A stretch of DNA of 64,000 bases from Paraphoma chrysanthemicola (Eukaryota; Ascomycota; Dothideomycetes; Pleosporales; Phaeosphaeriaceae), in assembly GCA_020744225.1 (NCBI GenBank), contig JAGMWG010000015.1, positions 310,001 to 374,000 on the forward strand, read 5' to 3'. Both the position numbers and the translations under genes were made by a program. The notes beneath the pieces were generated by a model that searched no databases, had not been told where the DNA came from, and saw only the letters and a program-made list of their open reading frames with translations. Shown here piece after piece: positions 1 to 13,551 of the stretch (position 1 is the first letter of the stretch; the number at the start of each line of letters is the position of its first letter).

Positions 1-3000
1 CTAACTAGCTTTACTAGTTCTCTTAGTTCTGCGTAATTATATATAAGAAGAATATCTAGAATAAGTGTAATCCTAACACTTCTAATATTCTATCTATCTA
101 TAATTAGAAACCTACTTATCTATTACTACTAATTCTACTACTAGTTTCTAAGAAACTAGAAGATAGAAGTAATTCTATAGTAGTTAGTAAATATAATATT
201 CTTAAAGTAGAGTATAAGACTAGTAAGGCACTACTAGTAGATTAACTTAAGACTTAAGATAAGAAATTCTAACTATACAGCTATAAGTAGAAGAACTAGA
301 ATTATAAGCGCGTAGCGCTTAATAATATTATAGATTAGATCTAGAAAACTATATTAGTAGAAATTCTTAGCTTAGCTTAGATCTAACTTAAATAGAAAGA
401 TACTCTTAGAATATAATCTCTAATTAGGTACTTTAAGAAATCTATAGTGCCTAATAATATAATAGTCTAGAATTATATTAAGAATAATTACTAGCTCTAT
501 CTTATAAAGGTAAGCTTCTTATAGATAACTTTAGAATAATAGTTTACTAATTAGGAAATACTGTATATATAAGTAGTAACTTTTAAGATTCTAGAGATAG
601 AAGAATTACTTATACTTACTAACTTTTTAGATATACTAACTCTAAAGTATATAATAGACTAGGTAAAGATAATATAAGTAAATATAATTACTAATTAAGC
701 TATAAAAAGAGAATAGATTACGCTTTAGAAGCTAGTATAGATCTATAGTACTATACTTTATAAAAATATAGTACTCTACTAAAAAGAAAAAGCGTACTTA
801 GTCTTCTTAATACCTTTCTTTTCTAGATAAGAAAATATTAATTTAACTAAGAAATTAGTAAGTATAATTACTTACTTATGTAATAAACTAGATTGTAACT
901 ATAAATAGACTCTAAACTTATACTAACGCCTTTAATACGTAATTACAGAATTATATTCTAGATTATCTTCTAATATAACTAATACAGTTAAGAAGTTAAT
1001 TAAGAATTAGTATAGTTTTTCTTAGTATAAGAATCTTTAGAAATAGATTAAGAAATCTAAGTAGAAAATAAAAGAATCTATACGCTCTAATAGAAATAGA
1101 TCTGTAGGCTAGATTACAGCTGCAATTATTAATCTAGTTTATATTTCTTAAGCTCTAGTTCTTAATAGTATATATAGTATAACTTATAGTATACATCTAT
1201 TCTTAGAATATATAATTCTAGATAGAGAATCTACTATTTACGTAGTAAATTAACAGAAACTACTAGTTCTAAGCATATTTATTAAGAGTCTACCTAAGAA
1301 TTATATCTATATAGAAACTTAATTACTTTCTATAAGTAGAACTAGTAATTACCTTTTACTAATAATTTTAAACGCGCCTAATAAAAGAAAATATAATCTT
1401 ATTCTTAAGAATATTAAAGTTATAAAAGAATTCTATCTTAGTATTATCTTAGAAGTAAAGCTTAGAGAGAAGGTAAAGATTTAGTATATAAGAGCAGATT
1501 ACATACTTAGACGTAGCGTAATTAACTTTAGCACTATTATATTTAATTTTATTAGTAAATATAATCTTCTCTTTATTAAATATAAGCTTTATTCTTATTC
1601 TATAGTACTTATTCTTATAAAGATAATATTAAAGAGATTATAGAAATTACTGCTAAGAAGTAATCTAGAGAATTTCTAGTACTTATAATTTAGCTATCTT
1701 AGCTAGTGTATACTTTAAGCACTTATAAAGAATATATAGAATATAAATATTAAAGGTATACGTAGAATTAAATATTAAGAATATATAATAACTTATACTA
1801 CTTAAGTAATCTTATAATACTAGAAGAAGTAATTACTATAACCTTTCTATAGAATATTATAGAATCTGTTTAATATACTACGCAGATAATTAGAAGAATA
1901 GTAGTTAATAGTAATTAAGAATAACTTCTTAGAAAAGATTAGTAACACTAATCTAAAATTAAAGACTCTTTCTAAGATTATACGCACTATAACAGCTTTC
2001 TATAACTATATACTATATAAGTATAACTTAAGAATTATAGAGATCTATTAGAATAATAATACAGCTATACTACTCTAGAGAGATAGATTATAATATAAGA
2101 ATTAGGTCTTAGATAAAGAAATTATAATTAAGGCGACGCTATTATATATATATAAGCTAAACATTTTAGTAGAATATATAGACTAGAAGCTAATTATAAA
2201 AGCTATTAAGATACGTATTAGTATAAGGCTTTCTAAGAAACTCTAGTCTAAGATTATAGATACAGTAGTATAGCTTTATAGAATAAGCCTATTTATAATC
2301 TATAGATACTAAATACCTAATAAGATTCTAGATTCTTAGTTTAGGTAGTACTTTTACTAGTACAAGCTAGCTAATATATAATCTAGACTTATTAATTTTT
2401 ACTCTAATTAGAGTAGAGTATATACTTATAGCTATAGAGTATACCTACTTAATTAGAATTATATAGTAAGTATTATAAAGTAGGCGTTTAAGGTAGTCTT
2501 ACAAGAATATATTAGATATTTAGTAGACTATTATACTTTTAATATCTACTAGATATAGATTCTTATACTTAACTAAGTAATTACTACTTATAATATAATA
2601 TTTAATAAAGATTACTTCTATAATAGAGATAATAGTAAGAAGATAACTAAGAAAAGCGTAATTATATAAGTTAAGGTCTTATATAATAAAGAGCTTAATA
2701 ACTTCTATAAATTCTTAGACTTAGAAGAGTAACTAGCTTAGCCTTAACTAGAATCTAAAGATCTATTTAGCTCTAATCTACTTTAACTAACTAATACTAA
2801 GACTAGCTAGCTTAGTAATTAAAAAGAAGAAGTAAAAGAAGTTTTACAGATTATAAGTACAGCTAGCTAGTAATTAAGAATCTATAATAACTAGAGAAAG
2901 AAATAATTAATACTAGTAACTCTATATATAATACTAGAGTTAGATATTAGAAGTTATAATTAGCTATCTACTAACTATTTAAGTATAGAGAACCTCTAGA

Positions 3001-5130
3001 ATACGTAACGTCTTAGGTAGGCAGAATCTTCTAAATCTAAAGTATTTTCTTATAATATATTAGAAATTCTAGATAATATAATCTAGCTAACTTAAAGATT
3101 AAGTAGACTATAAGATTCTTAGTTAGACTTACTATATTTAATTAGATTAATAGAGACGTCTACTACGCAGCCTTAGAGAGCTAGTAGAAGACTTACTAGA
3201 AGTATATAAGAAGTAAATATATTAAAGTATCTTCTAACGTATAGAACTAGAAGTAAACGTTTAGATTATAATAATTAGGTAAAAGGTAGAAAAGCTAAAA
3301 GCTTGTATTTACTAATTATAGATCTAAAATATAATTCTAAGTATAGCTTCTAGAATAGAGTATACGCACTAATTACTAATCTAGATTACTTATAGTATTA
3401 GTAGTAAGACTTTAATAATACGTTTATTCTAAAAGTACGCTTTACCTAGATTAATATAAAGAGTTATAAGCTATTAAATATAGTAATTATAGTAGTAACT
3501 CTAGATTATAAAATATTTTAAAATGTACCTAAGATCTTAGAAATTTACTCTTATATAAGCAAATTTTCTTCTTCTCTAATAACTTAGAAGTAGATAATTA
3601 ATTATTCTTTATAAGCTTTCTTTAAGAATACTTTATAAAAGAAGATTAATACTCTATTTAGTAAGAGAATATAGTAAATCTACCTAATTAATATAGCGCT
3701 AATATACTTACTTCTACTTAAATAGGTATAGATATATAAGATTAATAAGAATAAATTTCTTAATTAAGCTAAAGCCTATATTATTATATAAGAAGATTTC
3801 TAGAAGAAGAATATACTATAATTAATATATACTATAACTCTTATAGCTAAATCTTTTAAAATAGTAATAGTAATTACTACTTACTTTAATCTAGAGATTA
3901 ACTAATATAATATTATAGAAGTATTTCTAAATACTATAATTATAGCTAAGAATTCTATCTTCTATAAATTACTAAAAGAATTCTATAAACTAGAAATATA
4001 TACAAAACTTAATTATGTATTATATAGATTAAGAGATTTACTACTTCTCTAGTATAAAGAATTTACTAGTATACTTAGAAACGTTAAGCTTATAGCGTTA
4101 AAAGAAAAACTATACTTATTCTTTACTTAGAATTATAAGATTCTAATTCTATTCTATATTAATAATATTCTACTCTTATATTATAAAAATAATAAGTAAT
4201 AAGTATAAATTCTATAGAATAAAATATTATCTAAGTACAAGATTTAAGATTAAGAACTAATCTAGTAGTTTCTTAGAATCTAAGTAATTAGAAACTACAA
4301 AAATAAGATAATTACTTTAGTATATAATACTTATATTAATAAGATTATAAAATAGTTTAAGTTAAGTAAGAGAAGTTTTCTAGTAACCTCTCTTCTATTA
4401 GAAGAGCTAATTAAGAATTTTAGTAAAGTATCTAAATAAAAGATTAAGACCTACTAGAAAAGAGTTAGATTAACACTTTATACTATAATTATATTACAAC
4501 TAAATATTATATTTATAGTTTCTAAGTTATTATACTTCTTAATAAACCTAAGTAAGTAATATCTTAATACTATAAACTAAGTAATTATATATTTATATTA
4601 TATAAGGTTTACTATAATTAAGTATAGAAAGTTAGATAGACTAAATCTTATAATATACAGAGACGCATTCTTTACTAATAATTCTAATACCTAGTAATTC
4701 TTATATAAGTATATTATTATACTCTTTAGAAGTATAATTCTATAAAAGGCAGCGCGTTAAAGTATAATTACAACCTTAATAACTAAAGTAGAGCTTCTTA
4801 CTCTTAAGTATATAGCTAAGAAATCTATTATACTTAAGAGATTTCTTAAAGAACTAACTCTTAATTTAGATAATATCTAGAAGATCTAGTATAATAATTA
4901 GTAGATAATTAAACTTATTATAGAAAAGAATAAAAGAATTACTACTTAACTTAAGTATATTAATATTTAGAATATGTAGTTAAAGTAGAAATATTTTAAA
5001 GAATTCTTTAGTATTAAGTATCTTAAGACTAGTAATATGCTAGTAGATAGACTTATAAAGACTCTTGCTTATTAGTAGTTTAAAAAGTTTAAAACTTACT
5101 TAAACCTCTAAGATATAAGTTTAATAATTA
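1..5130 (+). mobile_element. RIP-degraded Ty1/copia retrotransposon, 5' end outside window
   Basis: No open frame survives, but conceptual translation of the plus strand still shows copia order. Near 1210-1260 a protease remnant reads ILDRESTIYVVN, where functional copies have a D-S-G core. Near 4005-4070 an RT remnant reads LYRLRDLLLL followed by a stop and YKE, matching the copia block LYGL...WY with Gly changed to Arg and Trp to stop. Near 4650-4720 an RNase H remnant begins IYRDALFTNNSNT, and the end near 5040-5120 reads LVDRLIKTL, matching the copia terminus. The changes are C-to-T and G-to-A, with CpA and TpG almost absent, which is the RIP pattern. Its LTRs were not resolved. Confidence 0.75.
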
Positions 5131-6725
5131 TAGCTAGAAGTAAATAATATAAAAAGAGAAGATTTATTCTAATTATAATATAAGTTAAGAAAACTACTTT
5201 TAGAACTATATAATTACCTAGAATATCTTCTTAATAATCTAAAAAACAAAATTTATAAACTAAAAAAGAGAGAATTAAAAAGTTAGAACTCTTAGACCTT
5301 ATTACCTTACTTCTTATTAAAGAGGCAATTTATATAATCTAGAGTTTACTTTATATAAGTATTATACTTTACTATAGCTTTATACCTCTCTTCTATAGTT
5401 AAATTTCTAGAATTTCTATTTATAGAGCTAAAGATACTCTTAAATAATGTATACGCCTTATTAGTAGCTTAGATTACCTCTATTATCTTCTTATAACAAC
5501 AATTCTAATAATTATAATATATATAGATCTTAGCTTTAGACTTTCTAAAATACTTAAATTCTAGAATAAAAGAAGAAGATTAGTTCTAATTAGTGTTGCT
5601 TATCTCGCCTTTCTTCTTAGAATTATTTTAGCTAGACTTCTTCTTCTTCTTTCTCTTATCTAGATTCTTTTACTAATAAGATTACTCTTTCTTCTTAGAA
5701 GCTTATTAATTTAAATTATTATAAGTAATTAATATTATAGAGCTAGATTTTATAATATTACTACTTAGAAACGCAGAATTACTAGTAGACATAAAGTCTA
5801 GCCTACTACTAAATTAAGAAACTAAAGACTAAAATACTTAAGTCTTAGCTAAAAAAGTCTAAAATTCTTAATTAAAAGAACTTATAAACGCAAAAAGTTA
5901 AGAGTAAGTTTAGTACTAATATAAAGGCTATACTTATTCTAGAGAAAAAAGATTTATAAATTCTAGAAGTAGAGCTATATAAGAATAGGTCTACTTATAA
6001 AGCTTACTCTTCTTAAACTTTTTAAAAATTTTAATTATCTCTTTTCTTTTACTATCTACTTATTAATTAAATTAGTATAGAATTATAGGTCTAGAACTCT
6101 AAAACTTATCTTAGTATTACTACTTTATATATTAACTAAAAAGAAAGTAGCTTTACTAGCGTAAGACTCTAAAAGAATTATATAAGAATAAGTCTTATAC
6201 TTTATATAGTAATTACTATTTATACTCTTTTAATAATAATATACTTTATTCTTAGTAGTAGTCTTACTATAAGAAATAAAGTAAGCGTATAGATAGTAAA
6301 TGTAGCTAAATTAGCGTAATTTACTAGTAATAGAATTATCTTATAGATTAACCTTACTATATAGAGACTTCTTCTTAGAAGTAGTCTTTATTAATCTACT
6401 TCTTCTTCTACTCTTCTTAGAAGTCTTAACAGTATTCTTCTTATTCTTCTTCTCTTAATTATTACTTTACTTATAATTACAAAAGTTATATCTAGTAAGC
6501 TTAGTATCTAGAGATTAAGAATTTACAGCTTAGAATTAAAGCTTCTTAGTATAATAAGGTAGTAGTAGATTTATTAGGCCTTAATATCTTAAAGATATAC
6601 TAAAAATATTAGAGTAGAGAGTTAACTTAAGAAGTAATAATAAAGAATTATAACAGAATACAGAAAGAGTAGATCTAAGGCGTAGATACTAAGATAGTAA
6701 ATCTGTATTAGGTTTCTTAGCCTAC

Positions 6726-6777
<52 letters not shown>

Positions 6778-7599
6778 TAAACTTAGAATTAGGTAGAGAA
6801 TCTACTACAGCCTAACAAGAGCTTAAAAAGTTTAAGAACTAGTACTTAAGAGTATAATTACTACTAAATAAACTATTAGAGTTTATAAATTTTTAGCTCT
6901 AGTATAATAATTAGTAAGAAGTAACATAATTAAGCGTAACACATACTATCTTAAAGCTAAGTTAGTAGTTAAGTAGCTAAAGAATAAAAGACTAAAGAAG
7001 TTAAGCAGCTTAAAGACTTTATAATATACTTATAAGCTACTGTAATTAGAGCTACTATACTTACTTACTAACTTTATAGTAAACGCCTTACTTATAACGT
7101 AGTAGATTTAAATAATCTTACTTAACAGCTCTAAGAATTATAAGCTATAATATTACCTAACGCTGTAAATAGTAGCTTAGTTTATTTACTAGAAAATTAC
7201 CTAGAAACTAGAACTAGAATTCTAGCGTTATAAGTAAAGAAATTAAATATTATAGTTGTAAATCTTAGAGCTAAGAATTTATAAGAATAGAGAAGAGAAA
7301 ATTTATATAGTATATAAATAGAATTATAAGAATTACTAAACTAGATTACTTAATATTCTATTTACCTAAGAGAAAATAAGATAAGAAGTATATTATAGAT
7401 ATAGTAATTATAAAGTATCTTATACTAAAGATTATAATATATTAACTTAAGAGAGTAATACGTAATTTATAATTACTTTATAGAGCTAAGAAGGCTAGAA
7501 TTATAGAGAATTCTATACCTAAGCTAGGAGTATATAGTTTAAGCTCTTTAGCTTAGTTTTCTTAAGTAGTAATAATTAAGTAATTCTAATTACGTAGTA
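5131..7599. other. RIP-degraded repeat DNA, family not resolved
   Basis: This stretch is AT-rich, poor in CpA and TpG, and has stops in all frames. A minus-strand segment near 5550-5790 translates to Ser- and Lys-rich sequence that could be an old Gag or coat-like N-terminus, but I cannot name the family. It contains one trinucleotide microsatellite. No host gene is visible. Confidence 0.6.
6727..6776. repeat. ATT trinucleotide microsatellite
   Basis: About 16 uninterrupted ATT units lie within RIP-degraded DNA. Confidence 0.9.
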
Positions 7600-8060
7600 T
7601 CTTAGATTCTCTATAGATACGTAACTATAAAGCTACTAATAAAGACTTAGCTTTATACTAGCTAAGCGTTACGTAATATATTTTATAGATTCTAGAATAC
7701 TAAGAGTATTTTATATACCTAGAACTTCTAGAACTTATTCTAAGAATTCTAGACTATCTTATAATACTTATAAACTATAGAACTCTTAAGACTTATAAGA
7801 TATCTTAAGTATATAGATATAGGTAATAAGCTTCTATAGCTTATTGTATTTAACTTAGTATTTAATCTATAACTAGTTACTATTTATACTTAACTTATAG
7901 TCTTCTCTATTTATATTAGTATAACTCTCTACTATTAATTATTATTCTCTTAATCTGTCTTATAGTAACCTATCGAATTCTCTCTAATACTCTATTTCTA
8001 AGAACTAACTATAGAACCTTAAGTACACGAAGCCTACTTCTAACTTTAGGTCTCTTTATA
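7600..8060 (-). repeat. Inverted copy of the repeat that hosts the chromovirus insertion
   Basis: Read on the minus strand, this segment matches 41580-41688 continued by 48914-49260, that is, the interrupted target of the chromovirus. A further partial copy lies at 41030-41310. All copies are RIP-mutated. The parent family is not identified; a long terminal repeat of a degraded retrotransposon is possible. Confidence 0.7.
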
Positions 8061-8539
8061 ATTACTAAGTACTTTAATATTAATACTATTTAATATAATA
8101 AGTATAGATATTATAAGAGTTAATTTAGACTAAAATAAGCTAGATTAAGTCTTACATAGTATATATAAGTTAAGCTAGACTAAAGTAAGTTATAAGAGTA
8201 GAGTTTAATAACTTATACTATTATTAGTCTTAAATTACTCTAAATTACTTTAATTTAGCTTTATTAGAGGCTATATATCTACTAAAAGAAACTCTAGAAA
8301 CTTACTAAAGTTAAACTAGAGAGTAAAAGTTTAGGAGCTAAAGTCTTATAAAAAATACCTAACTATACTAAGTCTAAAAGTTCTAAGCTAGTAAGGCTCT
8401 ATATAGAGCTAAGACTTCTCTTACTTAGCTCTTACTAAGTAAGAGTAAAAAGTTAGAGTTTCTCTTTACTATATTAACTTAGACTAAACTAGTTTATTTT
8501 TACTATATTTAACTCTACTTAGTATATAGTAAGTTATAG

Positions 8540-8850
8540 TAAGGTAGCTTCTTTTAAATTAAACTAATTTAGTCTAAGTAGAGGTATAATCTTTTAAATT
8601 AAGATAATTTAGTCTAAGTAGAGATATAATCTATTAAATTAAAGTAATTTAATCTAAATAGAGGTATAACTTATTAAATTAAGATAATTTAATCTAAATT
8701 AAGGTAATTTAACTTAAATAGAGGTATAATTTATTAAATTAAGACAATTTAACTAAAGTAGAAATATACTTTCTTAAATTAAGTTAATTTAACTTAAGAG
8801 AAGAGATAATCTCTTAAATTAAAATAATTTAACTTAAAAAGAAAGATAAT
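8540..8850. repeat. Tandem array of about 40-bp units, inverted partner of 18400-18720
   Basis: Successive units carry a TTAAATTAA...AATTTA core followed by TAGAGGTATAA-type spacers, with a period of about 40 bp. The same array occurs in opposite orientation beside the LTR at 18207-18385. Here it is followed at about 8855 by the start of the same LTR in reverse, so a second copy of that Ty3 family lies here. Confidence 0.7.
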
Positions 8851-8895
8851 ATAAGGTCTATATCTTATAGAGCTCTTTATATCTTTATTACGTAC

Positions 8896-11540
8896 TTAGA
8901 CTCTTATAGTTTCTTTAAAATTTCTGTTTAGAAGCCTATACAAAGTATAGGCCTATTATCTTAATATAAATTATTAGCTTAGTATAATTAAATAACTTTA
9001 AGATAATATAACTCTACTATAACACGCTATAATAATAAATTTAAAATAGCTAAATTATTTTAAATATAGCTCTAAAAGCTTCTAAAATCTTCTTATATAC
9101 TATAAATATATTAGTATTAAAAGAGTACGTTATAAAGCTACACTAGTATACTAACCTAGATCTTAAAAGTTATACTTACGTTTATAACCTTTTATATTAT
9201 TACTTCTATTATATATATAAAAGTAGCTATACTTATAGTAATTACTACCTACTTAATATGCTTCTATTAGAGAAGTAAGACCTTATACTTAAGTAATATA
9301 TAGATACTATTAATATAATTATTTATAGTATTTATTAAGAACTTATTAAGTAATAAGCTAATACTATCTTAGTAGAATCTTATACTAGATTAAATAAGAC
9401 TTATCTATAACTTAGAAAGTACTAAGTATACTAGTAGCTTTAGTACTATCTAAAATATAAGTGCGTTAAAGTAAAGCTAATAGAAATCTAGCGTAAGCTT
9501 ACGTAAGAGTCTAAAGCTCTCTAAAGCTAATATAATTAGCTAGAAAAGTATATAAAGAAGATTAGAATACTCTTAGAGAATATATATAATATAGATAAAA
9601 CTAGCTATAAAATTAGAGTTATAACTAACTAGTATATATATAGTAAGTTTAGACGTAAGATCTTTATTCTATCTACTAATAATTATAAGCTTATTACTCT
9701 TATTAAGTATATAAGCGCTACTAGCTAAGTTATTCTACTTATAATTATTATTAAAGCTGTAATAATTATAGAGCACTAGATTACTAATCTTTCTAATAAT
9801 TATCTTATTTACGTTAGTAATAGTAGCTATACTAATAACTCTCTTACGCTAGAGTAGATTAAGTACTTTAATAAGATAATAAAGAATAAGAGTATAAGTA
9901 AATAGTAGCTACTATTAGTAGATAAGTATAGCTTATATAAGATAATAAAGTTTACTAAGTTTATAGAGAATAATAATATTATACTATAAGTGTTACTACT
10001 TTATATAACTTACTTACTCTAGCTACTTAATATAGACTATTTCTAGTTACTTAAATAGTACTATAAGTGCTATCTTAACTAGACTACTTATACTAAGTCT
10101 AAAGATATAAGTAAAGCTAACTTTCTAGTAACTATAGTAGAGATCTAATGTTAAACTTTTACTTATACTACTATTCTAAGTAGCTAGAGGCGTATAGATA
10201 TTACTTCTTAAGTACCTAGTGTTATACTTAATTAATTAAAATAATAAGAAGATTATAACTCTAGTACTAAGAAGTAATCTTTTACACTTTTACTTATAAT
10301 AGTATAATCTACTACTCTAATAGTAGTCTTATTATTTCTAAAGCTTAGCTTCTTACTTATAAAGTCTTTTATCTAAAGCGTTTATTACGTTAAAATTAAC
10401 CTTAAGATAGTATAGCTTATACGTTAGCTACTACTACGTAACGTAACTCTAGAACTAGAGAATCTACTATCTAGTAATATAGTGTTTTGTACACTAAAAA
10501 TAGTTTACTAAATTTAGCTCTAAGCTCTCTTTATTAATACTATGCTTTATAAGTATTTTTTTACTAACATAGTATTCTTTATTATTAAAAATCTATATAG
10601 TACTTTAGTACTTATCTATATAGCTAAGAGCTTTAAGCGTAATCTTAGTTAAATAAAAGTAACTAAAAATACTAAAGATAAGCGCTAATATTATAAAAAG
10701 TAAGCTTTAGAGACTAAGAGTAGTTCTATATACTTCTAAGACGTGTACTAGATAGTATAATAGCGTAAGGTAAATAACTTTACTTACTTAGAGAGTAAGC
10801 TTACTATAAAATAACTTTATAAGACTACTAAGATTACTAATAAATAGAAGTAATTATTACTTATAGTTAGAAACTAGGTCTACTAGTACTATAAGTGTAT
10901 AGTAATAGGTATTTTTATTAAGTGCGTTATTACTAAGTAGGTGTACACTAATAATAATAGTAACTATAATACTAAGACTATAGCTAAATAGTAGTATATT
11001 AATTATAACTATAACTTTAAGTATTATAAGAAGAGAATTATAATAGACTTAATACTAGCTTATAAGGTAGTCTTTAGTATATAGTAGCTTATAGATTCTT
11101 ATACTAAGATAGTAGTCTTATAGTAAAATAAGTATATTATAATATAAGCTATAACCTAAGCTAAGAATTATAAGAATAATAGTATAACTAATAAGAATAA
11201 CTATATAAGTAATATACTATAAGATTAGTCTCTAGGTATTAAGTATAAGTCTGTAATTATATTAGGCGTAAGTAAGTTAGATAACTTTAACAGCTGTAAT
11301 AGTAACAAAAATAGTAACTTTATAAGTAAGAATAAACTATAAAATAACTAGAAACTATAATAAGATATACTTAATTAATTTATTAAAAATCTACTATTAT
11401 AAATAAGCGCGTTTTACTAAGAAATTGCGACTTTAGCTATTTAATTATACTAAGCTAATTATTTATATTAAGGTAATAGGCCTATACTTTATATAAGTAA
11501 TTTCTTTAAAATTTTACAAAGTAACTATAAGAGCCTAAGT
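8896..11540 (+). mobile_element. RIP-degraded pogo/DDE_1 DNA transposon with about 100-bp TIRs
   Basis: Ends near 8896-9000 and 11440-11540 are inverted repeats of about 100 bp, beginning TTAGACTC and ending GAGCCTAA. The element splits a reversed Ty3 LTR: LTR pieces lie at about 8855-8895 and 11546-11660. Plus-strand translation around 9900-10090 gives a DDE_1 remnant, LLVDKYSLYKIIKF, followed by a stretch matching the family's LPPHxSHLLQPLD block, with stops at former Trp and Gln codons. Exact ends and target duplication are uncertain by a few bases. Confidence 0.65.
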
Positions 11541-13046
11541 ACGTACTAGTACTATATAAGCTAAGAAATTACTAGAGAACTCTCTAGTAATTTATCTATT
11601 CTTATATAGAGATAATATATTTATATTTATCTATCTTAATACTACTAGTACACTAATTAGTCTATTTATCTTACACTTATAGTCTTTATACTTAGTTAAC
11701 TCTTTAATTATATCTTATAAATAACTTATTTCTTCTATATTAATACTATATTATATACTATCTACTAAGTACTCTTACTTAGCTACTATACTTACTTATT
11801 AAAAGAACTTACTAAAGAATCTAGACGTTTTTATATCTTTTATTAAATAAGTATAGTCTAGATTTCTAGCTCTTTAGTATTACGTAGTATCTTTATCTTC
11901 TATATAGTATTATTCTACTATAGTAGAGTTAGTGTACATAGTCTTATATTAAGCTTTAATAATACTATTTCTAAGTTAAATAGAACTAATCTAGTATCTC
12001 TAAACTTAGCGTAAGTATTCTTCTCTATAAAGATCTACTTATAGATAGCTTTAAAAGATTTCTTTACTAATATAGTAAATATAGCTATATACTAAGACTA
12101 AAATTCTATTACTATAAGAGTACTTTAATAGTATAAAGTAAATAATATTAAGAAGCTATAGTATATATAATAAGTAAGCTAGTATATAGATAATAATAAT
12201 ATTATTCTTCTTATAGTATAGCTAGAAATTAAGTAAGTAATAACTCTTATAGCTATTAATAATAAGTAACTTATATACTCTTATAGACTTTATATACGTA
12301 TTAAAGTATTTAAGCTAAGTAAGTACTAGTTTATTACTTATCTAGCTATTTAGACTAACTTAGATAACTTAGTTATATAGTATACTTAGTTTAAACTAGA
12401 TTAAGATAAGAACTTTATCTATAAAGATAAGAAAGAGTAGAATATACTTCTTTATTATACTAACGTCTTATACTAGAGTAATTTACTTATAATTACTAGA
12501 CTATAATTTTTTTAGTTTTCTAAGTTTTTCTAAGTTTATAATAATAAGCTAAGACGTATCTTACTTATAAGAAAGTCTAACTTATTAAAATTCTAGGTAT
12601 TCTTATTAAGAATACTATACCTCTTTTTTATTAATTAAATAAGCTTAAACTATAGTTAGATAATTACTAAGTTCTTATAAGTAGTTTACTAGTAATTATA
12701 TAAATAGCTTTATTACGTTTATAGCTTAGAAGTATACTTAATAAACTTATTAACTTAGTTCTTACTTATAGAGTTACTACTATACTCTCTTAGTAGTCTA
12801 TTAGCTATATCTTATATATATAGCTTTAAGAGTAGTATACTATATAAACTTTTATTAAGTATATACTATATAATTATCTTCTCTTCTAATTCTATTAGAC
12901 TCTTATAATTTAGCTTATAGTTATATTAAGAGTATTTCTTATTGTATTAGTATTATATAGTTATTTAAGAGATCTTATAAACTACTATAGTATATCTTTT
13001 ACTTTAAATTTACTTTAGATTAATATTAGAGATAGTAATATATATA
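11541..13046. other. RIP-degraded repeat DNA with a split Ty3 LTR
   Basis: The first about 120 bp match the reverse complement of the 179-bp LTR at 18207-18385. The remainder is AT-rich mutated sequence, probably the interior of the same Ty3 copy, in which I could not recover a recognisable domain. Confidence 0.5.
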
Positions 13047-13551
13047 ATATAAACTATTAGTAAGCTAGCTATATTAGTAAGCTAGCTACTTTTTCTTAGT
13101 ATAACTAATATATTAGTAACTTAATTATATCTTAACTATATAATATAATATTAAATAACTAAGAAGATAGAATTAAGCTTACTCTTAAAGTCTATTCTAT
13201 ATACTAGTTTAAAGTCTATAATATATAGCTACTACCTTTAACGTTAGTTACTAGTATCTTTCTAATTAGCTCTATAAAATTACTTTATATTCTAAAACTT
13301 ATTTAAACTTCTATAAGCTTACTATAACTAAAGAGTAAATAATTATCTAATATATTCTTAATCTTAATTTATAAGAATTTATACTCTAGCTATATAAAGT
13401 AGTAAATATAGCTAATAAGATACTAAGTATATATAGTAAAAAGCTTATTAGTAAGTACTAAGCTAAGCGCTTTATAATACGCTTAGCTAAGCTTAAAATA
13501 GTCTTTAATTAAGCTAAGAATAAGTAGAAAATATTATAGAAAAATTCTATA
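13047..13551 (+). pseudogene. Fot/pogo transposon copy A, first piece (5' TIR and N-terminus)
   Basis: The segment starts with a RIP-mutated version of the terminal repeat seen at 15896, preceded by TA. It then follows the N-terminal coding sequence of the 15896-18206 element, in opposite orientation, down to the residues before its DDE domain. It is cut at a TA dinucleotide by another transposon (13552-15400) and resumes at 15401. Confidence 0.75.
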
